The notes below the pieces were generated by a model. It saw only the letters and a program-made list of their open reading frames with translations, made no database searches and was not told the DNA's origin. Positions 18,473 through 26,499 of a stretch of DNA of 62,170 nt are shown here, one piece after another. Numbering within the stretch: the stretch's first letter is position 1; each line of letters begins with the position of its first letter. This DNA is from Oligoflexia bacterium (GTDB taxonomy: Bacteria > Bdellovibrionota > UBA1018): NCBI GenBank assembly GCA_031292385.1, contig JARLHE010000010.1:1-62170 (forward strand), written 5' to 3'. The position numbers and the translations under genes were made by a program.

Positions 18473-19598
18473 AGCCGCCCAAAAGACCGTTCTTCGAGAG
18501 GACGACCTGCCAAAGCTGATTTTTCCGCGCGCGAAACGAGCCCGCGCAACTCAACAGGTAATAAGTCCACTTTCGGTAAAACGCCTGATCGTACCGAGTC
18601 GATAACTCCTGCCAGTTTCGCTTGAAGTTCGCCTGCCACGCCAACAAAGTCCGGTCATAATCCACTCCGAAGCTGTGCCAATCCTCCATCACGAAAAGCC
18701 CTTCGATCGCTCGCCCGATCTGCGTAATCGACGGGATCATCGAATTCGGAAAGATGTGTTTCTCGATCCAAGGATCGCTCGTGAACTCCGACTTATTCCC
18801 TCCGATCGTGTGAAGGAGAAAAAGCCCGTCGTGTTTCAACCTCTCGGAGGCCACTTCAAAGTAAGTCCGGTAATTCCGCTCCCCCACGTGCTCGAACATT
18901 CCGAGCGAGACGATGCGATCGAATTTTCCGAAAAGCTCGCGATAATCCTGCACGAGGATCCGGATATCCAGGCCCTGACACGACTCCTTCGCCAGACGCG
19001 CTTGCTCGTTCGAAACCGTGATGCCCGTTCCGATCGCCCCGTATCGCTCCGCCGCGTATTTGAGAAAGCTTCCCCAGCCACAGCCGATATCGAGAACCCG
19101 CATTCCGGGCTCGAGAGAAAGCTTTCGGCAAACAAGATCGAGTTTCGCTTCCTGTGCCTCGTCCAAGGTCTCGGCGTCTTTCCAATAAGCGCAGGTATAG
19201 ACCATCCGGCGATCCAGCATCGCGCGGTAAAGATCGTTACCGAGATCATAATGAGCCTGCCCGACCTCGAACGCCTTTCTGTAGCTTTGCAAATTCACCA
19301 ACCGGGCTCTGAAGTTTTGGAGAACATACGCCCAAGGATTCACCGACTCGTCGAGCCGCGCCCGCAAAACGAGATAGAAGAACTGGCTGAGATCCTCGCA
19401 CTCCCATGCCCCCTCGACATACGACTCGCCCAAAGCGAGCGATCCGCCGGCGAGAACCCGCTCGTAAAAGCTTTTATCCAATACCCGGATATCGCAGGGT
19501 CGGTACCCATTGATCCTGACGCCCGCGCACTCCAGAAGCGACGAAACGAATTCCTCCGCGCTCTGGAACGAAGTACTTGAACGAAGAGAAAATCCCAC
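18456..19598 (-). CDS. cfa: Cyclopropane-fatty-acyl-phospholipid synthase
   Basis: An S-adenosylmethionine-dependent enzyme that converts unsaturated acyl chains of membrane phospholipids to cyclopropane chains. About 380 residues. The SAM-binding motif is VLDIGCGWGSF, preceded by HYDLGNDLY and YTCAYW, and followed by SLGMFEHVGERNY and the C-terminal FEHVG/WHSFGVDY region typical of the family. It starts at GTG (19598) with GGGAGGG upstream. It leads the Cfa-patatin-NnrD operon. Confidence 0.96.
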   Translation of the reverse strand: MGFSLRSSTSFQSAEEFVSSLLECAGVRINGYRPCDIRVLDKSFYERVLAGGSLALGESYVEGAWECEDLSQFFYLVLRARLDESVNPWAYVLQNFRARLVNLQSYRKAFEVGQAHYDLGNDLYRAMLDRRMVYTCAYWKDAETLDEAQEAKLDLVCRKLSLEPGMRVLDIGCGWGSFLKYAAERYGAIGTGITVSNEQARLAKESCQGLDIRILVQDYRELFGKFDRIVSLGMFEHVGERNYRTYFEVASERLKHDGLFLLHTIGGNKSEFTSDPWIEKHIFPNSMIPSITQIGRAIEGLFVMEDWHSFGVDYDRTLLAWQANFKRNWQELSTRYDQAFYRKWTYYLLSCAGSFRARKNQLWQVVLSKNGLLGGYAGVR

Positions 19599-19704
19599 GA
19601 GGCCCTCCCGCCGAAAATTCGCCCGTTCAATATTTCGAATTTAATACGGAGGTCAAGGCGCACCAGGACAGCCTGGCGTTCCGGCTTGGCGCGTTCAGAC
19701 TACT

Positions 19705-20088
19705 TCAGCGCAAAAGCCCCATCGCGCGAAGCAAGCGCGCCGTTTTTCCTTCCTGCACCTCGCAAAGGACCACTCCCGCTTGCTGGAGCGCCCGCGTCAC
19801 GTCCGAGTAAACCGCGGCATCTTGCGCTTTGGAGACCACCACTTCGAGCTCCATCAGATGCAACGAATCGGCATCGACAGTATCGAAGGTCGCGTCTTGA
19901 TCGGCGATGGTGATATCCCATTTCGGATTCGGATAGGGGCCGAACGCGACCAAACTATCCCAATTCACGGAATGATATTGGTTGATGAGGCTCATCTCAT
20001 CTGATGACCAGGGCGAATCGCCGTCTGAAACTTCGTCGGTCTCCTCGCAATCATAAGTTTCACTCGCAGCTGTCGCTCGCGGGCACAT
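19705..20088 (-). CDS. C-terminal part of a split CYTH-like protein
   Basis: This frame reads on from the preceding signal-peptide gene in the +1 frame and overlaps its end by 29 nt. The DSLHLMELEVVVSKA stretch looks like the late E-x-E strand of a CYTH/triphosphate-tunnel fold, matching the early strands in the upstream frame. The ATG at 20088 has no recognisable ribosome site. The simplest reading is that 19705-20368 is one gene broken by a one-base shift near 20050-20085, through mutation, sequencing error or less likely programmed frameshifting. It could also be an independent short gene. Confidence 0.5.
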   Translation of the reverse strand: MCPRATAASETYDCEETDEVSDGDSPWSSDEMSLINQYHSVNWDSLVAFGPYPNPKWDITIADQDATFDTVDADSLHLMELEVVVSKAQDAAVYSDVTRALQQAGVVLCEVQEGKTARLLRAMGLLR

Positions 20089-20368
20089 CAGCCGGAACTT
20101 GAGGAAAACGGACTTTCACCACGGACTCGGTTTTGTCATTCTTCACTTTGGTCCGAAAGGATAGACCCGTCTGCGTGTAGATCGGAGGGTTCGAGTCGTA
20201 ATAGGTGATCTCGACTTTTTTGCTGAGCTCGGTGTCCGCCGCGCCGAGCTTCTCGAGCACGACTGATGGGGACGTATCACAAATCGACCACTGCAAATTG
20301 ATCTGCTCGTCGGCGACAGAAAGGACTGGGAAAAGCGAGATGACGAGAAGAAGCGGCAAAGTTCTCAT
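20060..20368 (-). CDS. N-terminal part of a CYTH-like periplasmic protein (frameshift suspected)
   Basis: About 102 residues. A signal peptide (MRTLPLLLVISLFPVLSVA) is followed by strands resembling a CYTH domain: VEITYYDSNPP, then LSFRTKVKND and SVVKVRFP. The frame stops at SDSCE, in mid-domain, while the missing later strands appear in the +1 frame immediately downstream. Removing one base near the stop would give about 205 residues, a normal size. CYTH proteins bind or hydrolyse triphosphates in the cytosol; an exported version is unusual and its role unknown. It is divergent from tldD. Confidence 0.6.
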   Translation of the reverse strand: MRTLPLLLVISLFPVLSVADEQINLQWSICDTSPSVVLEKLGAADTELSKKVEITYYDSNPPIYTQTGLSFRTKVKNDKTESVVKVRFPQVPADVPASDSCE

Positions 20369-20428
20369 GGCGGCTTATTATCTCTTTGCTTGAAAAAAAT
20401 TGAACAGGATTTGGTTAGAAGGTAAGAA

Positions 20429-21901
20429 ATGAGAATGCCTACTCAGACAGACTTAAATCAGGTTGCCGCGGATAGCGCGGATAAATTGAAAGCTCATTTA
20501 AAAAACGCCGACTGGGTGGGTTTGCGTGAAGTACGCGAAACCACGACCATTCGCCAGGTTCGCGACGGAAAGCCGCAAGCCAATGACGCCTCGACTACGC
20601 ACGGAGTCATGATCGAGGTCTTGGCGCAAGGCCAATTCGGCTATGCCGCCACCGGCAAAATGGATCCTGAAAGCCTCCAACAAGCCGCGGAACTCGCTCA
20701 TCAGCAAGCGCTGCATGCGGCAACGCGCTCGGTTTTTCGATTTACGGAAGAACAACGCCCGCCGGTTCGCGCCCAGTTCGCCAGCCCGCGCCTCAAGCCA
20801 CTGGGCTCGCTCGGCGCCGGAGAGATTAATCAAATTCTGGTCGAGATCAGCGAAAAGCTGAAGATTTCCTCAGAAATCATTCGCACCGAGGCCGTAGCGC
20901 GCCTGGTCGAAACGCAGATGCGGTTTGTGAGCAGCAACGGCTCGGATGCGAGCCAGGATTTTTCGCTGATCACCACCGATTTTCAAGCCACGGCGAAAAG
21001 CGGAAACGTCATTCAAAGACGAACCGATGGCGGATTGCTCGCGCGCTCCCATCAGGGCGGCTGGGAGCATTTCATGACCCCGGATCTCTGGGATCGCGTA
21101 AGGCGCGTCGCGGAACAAGCCATTGAACTCGCGCATTCCGAGGAATGCCCGACCCTGACCGGTTCCTTGATCCTCAAGCCCGATCAGATGATGCTCCAAA
21201 TTCACGAAAGCATCGGGCATCCGCTCGAGCTCGACCGCATATTAGGCGACGAGCGCAACTACGCCGGCTGGTCGTTCGTCAAGCCCTCCGATTTCGGAAC
21301 GCTTCAATACGGCTCGAAGCTCATGAACGTGACGTTCGATCCCACCCTTTCGAACGAGTTCGCAAGCTACGCGTTCGATGACGCGGGCTTCGCGGCGAAA
21401 CGCGAGTTTTTAATTCAAAACGGCGTTTTGATCCGCGGCTTGGGCGGTCTCGAAAGCCAGGTGCGCTCCGGCCTCCCGGGAGTCGCCAACGCCCGCGCGT
21501 CGTCGTGGAACCGGGCACCGATCGATCGCATGGCGAACCTGAATTTGGAGCCGGGAACCTCTTCCTTGGAAGACATGGTTTCTTCCGTCGAGCGAGGCGT
21601 GATCATGGAGTCGAACAAATCCTGGTCGATCGATGATTTCAGGAACAAGTTCCAGTTCGGCTGCGAGTACGCCCGCCTGATCGAAAACGGAAAGATCACG
21701 CGCACCGTTCGCAACCCCAACTATCGCGGCGTGACCGTGCCGTTTTGGCGAAGCCTGAAAATGGTCGGCTCGCCCGAAACGGCCGGTATTTTCGGCACGC
21801 CCTTCTGCGGCAAAGGCGAGCCGAACCAGATTATCCGGGTCGGCCATGCGTCCCCAACCTGCCTCTTCGAGAACGTCGAGATTTTTGGAGGTGCCTCATG
21901 A
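20429..21901 (+). CDS. tldD: TldD metalloprotease subunit
   Basis: The catalytic zinc subunit of the TldD/TldE protease, which trims small unfolded peptides such as modified microcins and antitoxins in species where it has been studied. About 490 residues. The zinc-binding HExxGH motif reads HESIGH, within MLQIHESIGHPLELDR. Downstream elements GLGGLESQVRSGLPGVANAR and the C-terminal GRGQPGQ-equivalent region (FCGKGEPNQ) are typical of the family. The stop overlaps the next gene (ATGA), so the two subunits are made in step. Confidence 0.93.
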   Translation: MRMPTQTDLNQVAADSADKLKAHLKNADWVGLREVRETTTIRQVRDGKPQANDASTTHGVMIEVLAQGQFGYAATGKMDPESLQQAAELAHQQALHAATRSVFRFTEEQRPPVRAQFASPRLKPLGSLGAGEINQILVEISEKLKISSEIIRTEAVARLVETQMRFVSSNGSDASQDFSLITTDFQATAKSGNVIQRRTDGGLLARSHQGGWEHFMTPDLWDRVRRVAEQAIELAHSEECPTLTGSLILKPDQMMLQIHESIGHPLELDRILGDERNYAGWSFVKPSDFGTLQYGSKLMNVTFDPTLSNEFASYAFDDAGFAAKREFLIQNGVLIRGLGGLESQVRSGLPGVANARASSWNRAPIDRMANLNLEPGTSSLEDMVSSVERGVIMESNKSWSIDDFRNKFQFGCEYARLIENGKITRTVRNPNYRGVTVPFWRSLKMVGSPETAGIFGTPFCGKGEPNQIIRVGHASPTCLFENVEIFGGAS

Positions 21902-23250
21902 TGAATCGCCAGGGTTTTGAAAGCCTCGTCGATAGAATTTTCGCGAGCCGCAAAAGCGGCGAGCATTTTTTCGTCAACCTGATCGACGAAGACACCCAGT
22001 TCATTCGCATCAACGGCGCGAAAGTTCGCCAGATCGGATCGGTCGCGAGCGGATCGCTCGAAATCGCCCTCGTGCTTGAAACGCCCGCCGGACTGAAACG
22101 CGCGACCCGCGCTTGCACGGTCACGGGCTTAAGCTGGCAGGATTGGAACGAAGTCGAGGCGATGCTCAAGCATCTGCGCGCCGAAACTCCGGAGCTTCCC
22201 GTCGATCCTTACGCCGAGCTGCCGCAAAACCATGGCTCCAGCGAGCCGGGCGATTTGGGCACCCGCGGGGAGTTGCTGACCCGCGATCAGGCGCTCGATT
22301 CCATTTTGGGAGAAGCGGTCCAAGGCCTCGACTTGGCCGGCATCTACGCGTCGGGCCCGATGACGCGAGCCATGGCCAATACGGCCGGGCAAAGACTTTG
22401 GTTTTCGACCGAGACCTTCAGCCTGGATTATTCGGTCTATACGCCCAATCAACGCGCCCTGAAGGGAACCTTTGCCGGAAAAAGTTGGAATCTGTCCCTT
22501 TTTCAAAAGGAAATGGAAAGCGTGCGGAAGCGGCTCCCGATTCTTGAAAAGCCCGCGAAGAAAGTGGCGCGCGGAAACCATCGCACCTATCTCGCGCCCG
22601 CGGCGCTCCACGATTTCGTGGCGATGCTGTCCTGGGGCTGCATTGGAGAGGCGGCCATCCAACAAGGAGATAGCTCGCTCCGAAAAGTGAGGGCGGGCGA
22701 TAAGAGCTTTTCGCCCTTATTCAATCTAAGCGAGGATTTCAGTGGCGGCGAAGTGCCACGGTTCAATGCCCTCGGAGAAATCGCGCCGGAGAAATTGCCG
22801 CTCGTCCGCGGCGGCAAGCTCGAAAATACGCTTGTGAGCGCCCGTACCGCGAAAGAATACGGCGTGAGCTCGAATGGCGCCGCCGCAAGCGAAGGAATGC
22901 GCGCGATTTCGGTCGCGGCCGGAACACTGGCCGAAGATCAGATTCTCTCCGCGCTCGGAACCGGTCTCTATCTCTCCAATCTTCATTATCTGAATTGGAG
23001 CGATCAGGTCGGCGGCCGCATCACGGGAATGACCCGCTACGCCTGCTTTTGGGTTGAAAACGGGGAGATTATCGCGCCGATCGAAAACATGCGCTGGGAT
23101 GACAGCATCTTCACCGTGCTGGGTACGCAGCTCGAAGCCCTCACTCGAGATCGAGCTTACCTGCCGGAAGTCGGCACTTACGAGCGTCGAGAGCTCGGCG
23201 GAAGCTGGATGCCGGGCGCGCTCCTCAAGCAGATGGATTTTACCCTGTGA
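21898..23250 (+). CDS. pmbA: TldE/PmbA protease subunit
   Basis: About 450 residues, the non-zinc partner of TldD. It lacks an HExxH motif but shares the overall U62 fold, with conserved features such as LSWQDWNEVEAML, LSNLHYLNWSDQVGGRITGMTRYACFWVENGEI and the closing LGGSWMPGALL. The start is at one of two consecutive ATGs (21898 or 21901), right after GGAGG and overlapping the tldD stop. The complex is cytosolic. No RiPP or toxin-antitoxin substrate gene is evident beside it. Confidence 0.9.
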   Translation: MMNRQGFESLVDRIFASRKSGEHFFVNLIDEDTQFIRINGAKVRQIGSVASGSLEIALVLETPAGLKRATRACTVTGLSWQDWNEVEAMLKHLRAETPELPVDPYAELPQNHGSSEPGDLGTRGELLTRDQALDSILGEAVQGLDLAGIYASGPMTRAMANTAGQRLWFSTETFSLDYSVYTPNQRALKGTFAGKSWNLSLFQKEMESVRKRLPILEKPAKKVARGNHRTYLAPAALHDFVAMLSWGCIGEAAIQQGDSSLRKVRAGDKSFSPLFNLSEDFSGGEVPRFNALGEIAPEKLPLVRGGKLENTLVSARTAKEYGVSSNGAAASEGMRAISVAAGTLAEDQILSALGTGLYLSNLHYLNWSDQVGGRITGMTRYACFWVENGEIIAPIENMRWDDSIFTVLGTQLEALTRDRAYLPEVGTYERRELGGSWMPGALLKQMDFTL

Positions 23251-23252
23251 TT

Positions 23253-24452
23253 TCAAGTCTCCGATTCGTCCGGAATGCGGGTGAAGGCGATCCGAAGCGG
23301 GGCAAGATCTTCAGCGTCTTGCGTCGCGCCGAGATGCAGTATATTTTTGCCGAATTTTTCGTTCACCCGATCTATCGTCCGCGTCAGCTCTTCGCGCTTC
23401 AGATCGTCGAAAAGCGTCGGGACATGGCGAGTATCGGCGACCAGATTCGATAAACTGACGCCGACGGCGTAGATTTGCCCTTGTGGAAGGCCCTTCCAAA
23501 GCTCGCTCAGGGCATTCTGCAAAAAGATCGTATCTTGAGTTTCCTTGAAGCCGGTGCCGGCCTTCCAAGCCTCCTGCCCTCTGAAACGCACGAAAATATT
23601 CATTCGTTGGGCCCAAAACTCTTCCTTGCGAAGGCGCAGCGCCGTTTTCGAGACCAGTTTTTTCAAGACCACGAGAGCGCCCGCGGGAGTGCGAAACTCA
23701 GGTGGCAGAACATGCGAATGACCGATACTCTTCTGCTCGACGACCTTTTCGGGCAGCTCCTCGCCCCGTAGCAGATGCCACATCTCGTCGCCGGTCACGC
23801 TTTCCCAGGCCCGATGCAAATCGGCGGCGGAAAGCGAGCATAGCTTTTCGACCGTATAAATATTCTTATGATGAAGCTTCGCCTCGGTCCGCTGCCCGAT
23901 CCCGGGAAAATCCCGAAGCTGCAACCCATAGAGCGCCTGAGGCAGATCTTCCTGGCGCAGGACCGTGAAGCCATCCGGCTTTTGCATATCGGCGGCAACC
24001 TTGGCGAGATATCGATTGGGAGCGATACCGATGGAGCACTTCAGGGAAGATCCCGCCTTTTGCCTGAGCGTCTCTTTAATCTTTTTAACCAAGGCCTGAG
24101 CCACCGGCAGCTGCCGCTGCGACCCTGTCAAACGGCAGGCCATCTCGTCGATCGAGCAGACTGCATGGACCGGGAGGCACGACTCGACGGCCTCGACGAT
24201 TTGATTATGGTAGCGGATATAATTAGCATGATCCCCTTCGACGAAAATCATCCGGGGACAAAGCCTTTTGGCCTCGCTCACCAAGGTGCCCGTTTTGACC
24301 CCGAATGCCTTCCCTTCGTAACTGACGGCAATGCAACAGGTCGTGTCCGCCAGGAGCGGAACGACCGCCACGGGCTTGCCCCGGAGGGAGGGATTCATCT
24401 CCTGCTCGACCGAGGCGAAAAAGGAATTCATGTCCAGATACAGCCAACGCAC
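23253..24452 (-). CDS. Y-family DNA polymerase
   Basis: A translesion polymerase of the DinB/UmuC/ImuB superfamily, about 399 residues. The catalytic carboxylates appear intact: Asp in YLDMNSFFASVEQ near the start and Asp-Glu in CSIDEMAC. It also has SYEGKAFGV in place of the usual YEAR, SIGIAPNRYLAKVAADMQKPDG, the helix-hairpin-helix LRDFPGIGQRTEAKL, and a little-finger domain around SIGHSHVLPPE. It starts at GTG (24452). The intact acidic residues favour an active polymerase rather than an ImuB-like accessory. It converges with pmbA (2-nt gap) and is divergent from the efflux operon. Confidence 0.9.
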   Translation of the reverse strand: MRWLYLDMNSFFASVEQEMNPSLRGKPVAVVPLLADTTCCIAVSYEGKAFGVKTGTLVSEAKRLCPRMIFVEGDHANYIRYHNQIVEAVESCLPVHAVCSIDEMACRLTGSQRQLPVAQALVKKIKETLRQKAGSSLKCSIGIAPNRYLAKVAADMQKPDGFTVLRQEDLPQALYGLQLRDFPGIGQRTEAKLHHKNIYTVEKLCSLSAADLHRAWESVTGDEMWHLLRGEELPEKVVEQKSIGHSHVLPPEFRTPAGALVVLKKLVSKTALRLRKEEFWAQRMNIFVRFRGQEAWKAGTGFKETQDTIFLQNALSELWKGLPQGQIYAVGVSLSNLVADTRHVPTLFDDLKREELTRTIDRVNEKFGKNILHLGATQDAEDLAPLRIAFTRIPDESET

Positions 24453-24500
24453 GAAGCAATCTTAACACAATCTTGGTCTTGACGGGCCGCTTCAAATAAA

Positions 24501-24514
24501 TTACCAATTGGTAA
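24501..24514. promoter_or_regulatory. Perfect 14-bp palindrome, likely operator
   Basis: TTACCAATTGGTAA is a perfect dyad whose last base is the A of the ATG at 24514. It lies between the Y-family polymerase and the HTH-DUF1232 gene that opens the efflux operon. A site here could be bound by that HTH protein to regulate itself and perhaps both divergent genes. Confidence 0.6.
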
Positions 24515-25179
24515 TGCTGTATTCCCAATTAATGGCCGTACTCGAATCGACCCGGCTTTCGCCCGAGCAGTTGGCCCCGCGCCTGGGGGTCGCCAGCATG
24601 ACCATCCGGCGCTGGCAAAAGGAGCCGGGCAACAAAAAAGTTCCGAGCGCCTACCAGCGCACCGTGATCGAAGGCCTCTACCAGCTCGTGATCGAGGGGA
24701 GGTTGAGCTCGAACTCGGAAGCCGTTCAGGCTCTTCTGAAGCAGGCCCCGTCCCTTTCGTTCAAGGCCATCATCAAGGACCTGGGCGTCGATACCGATAT
24801 CCTGAACCCGAAAGCGCAAGGAAGCCATCAGGACAAGATGATGGTTGTCCTCTCCCAGATCGGAGTGAATGAGAAGCATAGGAGCGAAGTCGATCAGAGC
24901 GCCAAGAAGCTTTCCGGCTTCAAAAAGCTCGGATCCGAGTGGCGCCAGCGAATCTCGACCCTGACGACGGTGATCCGCTCCAGGAAATTGACCGCTCTCG
25001 ATAAGTGGGTCGCCTACGGCGCGCTCTTCTACCTGATTACGCCCTTTGACCTGATCCCCGACCATATCCCGGTGATCGGCCTTTTGGATGATTTCGGAAT
25101 CCTGGGCTTCGCCGTGACCTATTATCTGCGGAGATACCCCGAGCTTTTCCCTAAACTGAGCGGAGGCGAAAGAGCATGA
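24514..25179 (+). CDS. HTH plus DUF1232 protein, candidate regulator of efflux operon
   Basis: About 221 residues. The N-terminus is a helix-turn-helix (SPEQLAPRLGVASMTIRRWQK) like XRE/MerR-type DNA readers. A charged middle part follows, and the C-terminus is a DUF1232 domain (LDKWVAYGALFYLITPFDLIPDHIPVIGLLDD) with membrane-associated helices. This would make a DNA-binding protein tethered to the membrane. The start is uncertain: ATG at 24514 or 24532, neither with a Shine-Dalgarno. Its stop overlaps the TolC-like gene (ATGA), so it is the first gene of the RND operon and a plausible regulator of it. Confidence 0.8.
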   Translation: MLYSQLMAVLESTRLSPEQLAPRLGVASMTIRRWQKEPGNKKVPSAYQRTVIEGLYQLVIEGRLSSNSEAVQALLKQAPSLSFKAIIKDLGVDTDILNPKAQGSHQDKMMVVLSQIGVNEKHRSEVDQSAKKLSGFKKLGSEWRQRISTLTTVIRSRKLTALDKWVAYGALFYLITPFDLIPDHIPVIGLLDDFGILGFAVTYYLRRYPELFPKLSGGERA

Positions 25180-26486
25180 AAAGACCTTTCGTTCACCTGA
25201 GCCTCATCCCCGGCTTCGCGGTCGCGAGCGCCCTCGCTACGCCGCTCTGCTTCGCGGACGCTCTGACGCTCCAAAACGCGATCGAGATCGCGCAGTCGAA
25301 AAGCCCCGATATTCGCCAGCTCCAGGAGCAATATGACTCATCGGCCGCGAAAAAGCGCCTTGCCCTGGCCCCGAGCGAGCCCACGCTTTTAATCAGCGAT
25401 AACGACCTCACCCAGCAATTCCACCTCGGCACCGCCGCGACCAACGTCTTTCAGCTCACGCAGCCCGTCGGCTTTCCGGGACGAGCGGTCCTCACCCACG
25501 CCCAGCTCAGCGACCAATCGGACGCTGCCTCTTATCAGCTCCGCGCGATGAAGCTCCAGGTCGCGGCCAATGTAAAAGCGGCTTACTACGCTTTGCAGCT
25601 GGCGCAAAAGAACATCCAGCTCAATGCCGACACGAAGCTCGCTTACGAGCGCATCTTGGAAATCGCGAAGCGAAAGTACGAAACCGGCACGACCGCCCAG
25701 GTCGATTACCTGAACGCGCAGGTGGCCCTGCTTTCGAATCAAAATGATTTGGCCGATCTGCAAACCGCCGAGCGCACGGCCCGCGCGCAACTCAACGTCT
25801 ATTTGAAAAACGCGGTGGACGCCCCGATCGAAGTCGAGCCCATCAAGATGGCCTATAAACCCAAAATCGACATCGAGGACGCCGTCGCCCGGATGCTTGG
25901 CGGCCGCAACGAAATCAAAGCGGCCCAATCACAGGAAAAGGCCATGAACAGGGCCTATGATCTGGCCTGGATGTCGATTTTACCGGATTTTCAATTCATT
26001 TTCGGAGTCAATTTCTACCGGCAGGCGTCCGCTTCCCCTTATAGCGGCGACTTCGTCGATTATAATACGACCAATTACGGCAGCTGGCCCAGTCATACTT
26101 ATTCGGTCGGCGTGCAGCTCACGATTCCCCTGTGGTTTATGTTCAACGAGCGGGAAGTCATCGTCGGCGCGGCGCACGACCGGGGCGCGGCCGAGGCGAA
26201 TCTCGATATCGTGCTCAATCAATCGAAAGTCGCGCTCGAAAACGCGGTCGACACGATTCATTCGACCGGGGAGAAGATCGAGAATTTCGAAAAACATATT
26301 TTGCCCTTATCCGAGCAATCGCTGAAGCTCGCGATGGTTGATTACGGATCGGGTAAAATCAATTTCCAAACCTTGGCGGATACGGCGACGGCCCGGCGCC
26401 AGGCAAGACAAAGCTACGCGGCGGCGGTCGTGACCTATCTGACCAATTACGCCACGTACGGGCAACTGATCGGCGAGGACTTGTAA
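25176..26486 (+). CDS. TolC-family outer-membrane efflux protein (CusC/CzcC-like)
   Basis: The outer-membrane channel of a tripartite efflux pump. About 436 residues with a signal peptide ending near LCFADA. It consists of the duplicated OEP pattern of long helices (AIEIAQSKSPDIRQLQEQY, RKYETGTTAQVDYLNAQVALL) with barrel strands between (MSILPDFQFIFGVNFYRQ). It begins with an ATGA overlap to the HTH gene and is followed 13 nt later by the adaptor gene, fixing its place in the RND operon. Confidence 0.92.
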   Translation: MKRPFVHLSLIPGFAVASALATPLCFADALTLQNAIEIAQSKSPDIRQLQEQYDSSAAKKRLALAPSEPTLLISDNDLTQQFHLGTAATNVFQLTQPVGFPGRAVLTHAQLSDQSDAASYQLRAMKLQVAANVKAAYYALQLAQKNIQLNADTKLAYERILEIAKRKYETGTTAQVDYLNAQVALLSNQNDLADLQTAERTARAQLNVYLKNAVDAPIEVEPIKMAYKPKIDIEDAVARMLGGRNEIKAAQSQEKAMNRAYDLAWMSILPDFQFIFGVNFYRQASASPYSGDFVDYNTTNYGSWPSHTYSVGVQLTIPLWFMFNEREVIVGAAHDRGAAEANLDIVLNQSKVALENAVDTIHSTGEKIENFEKHILPLSEQSLKLAMVDYGSGKINFQTLADTATARRQARQSYAAAVVTYLTNYATYGQLIGEDL

Positions 26487-26499
26487 GAGGATCCGCAAT

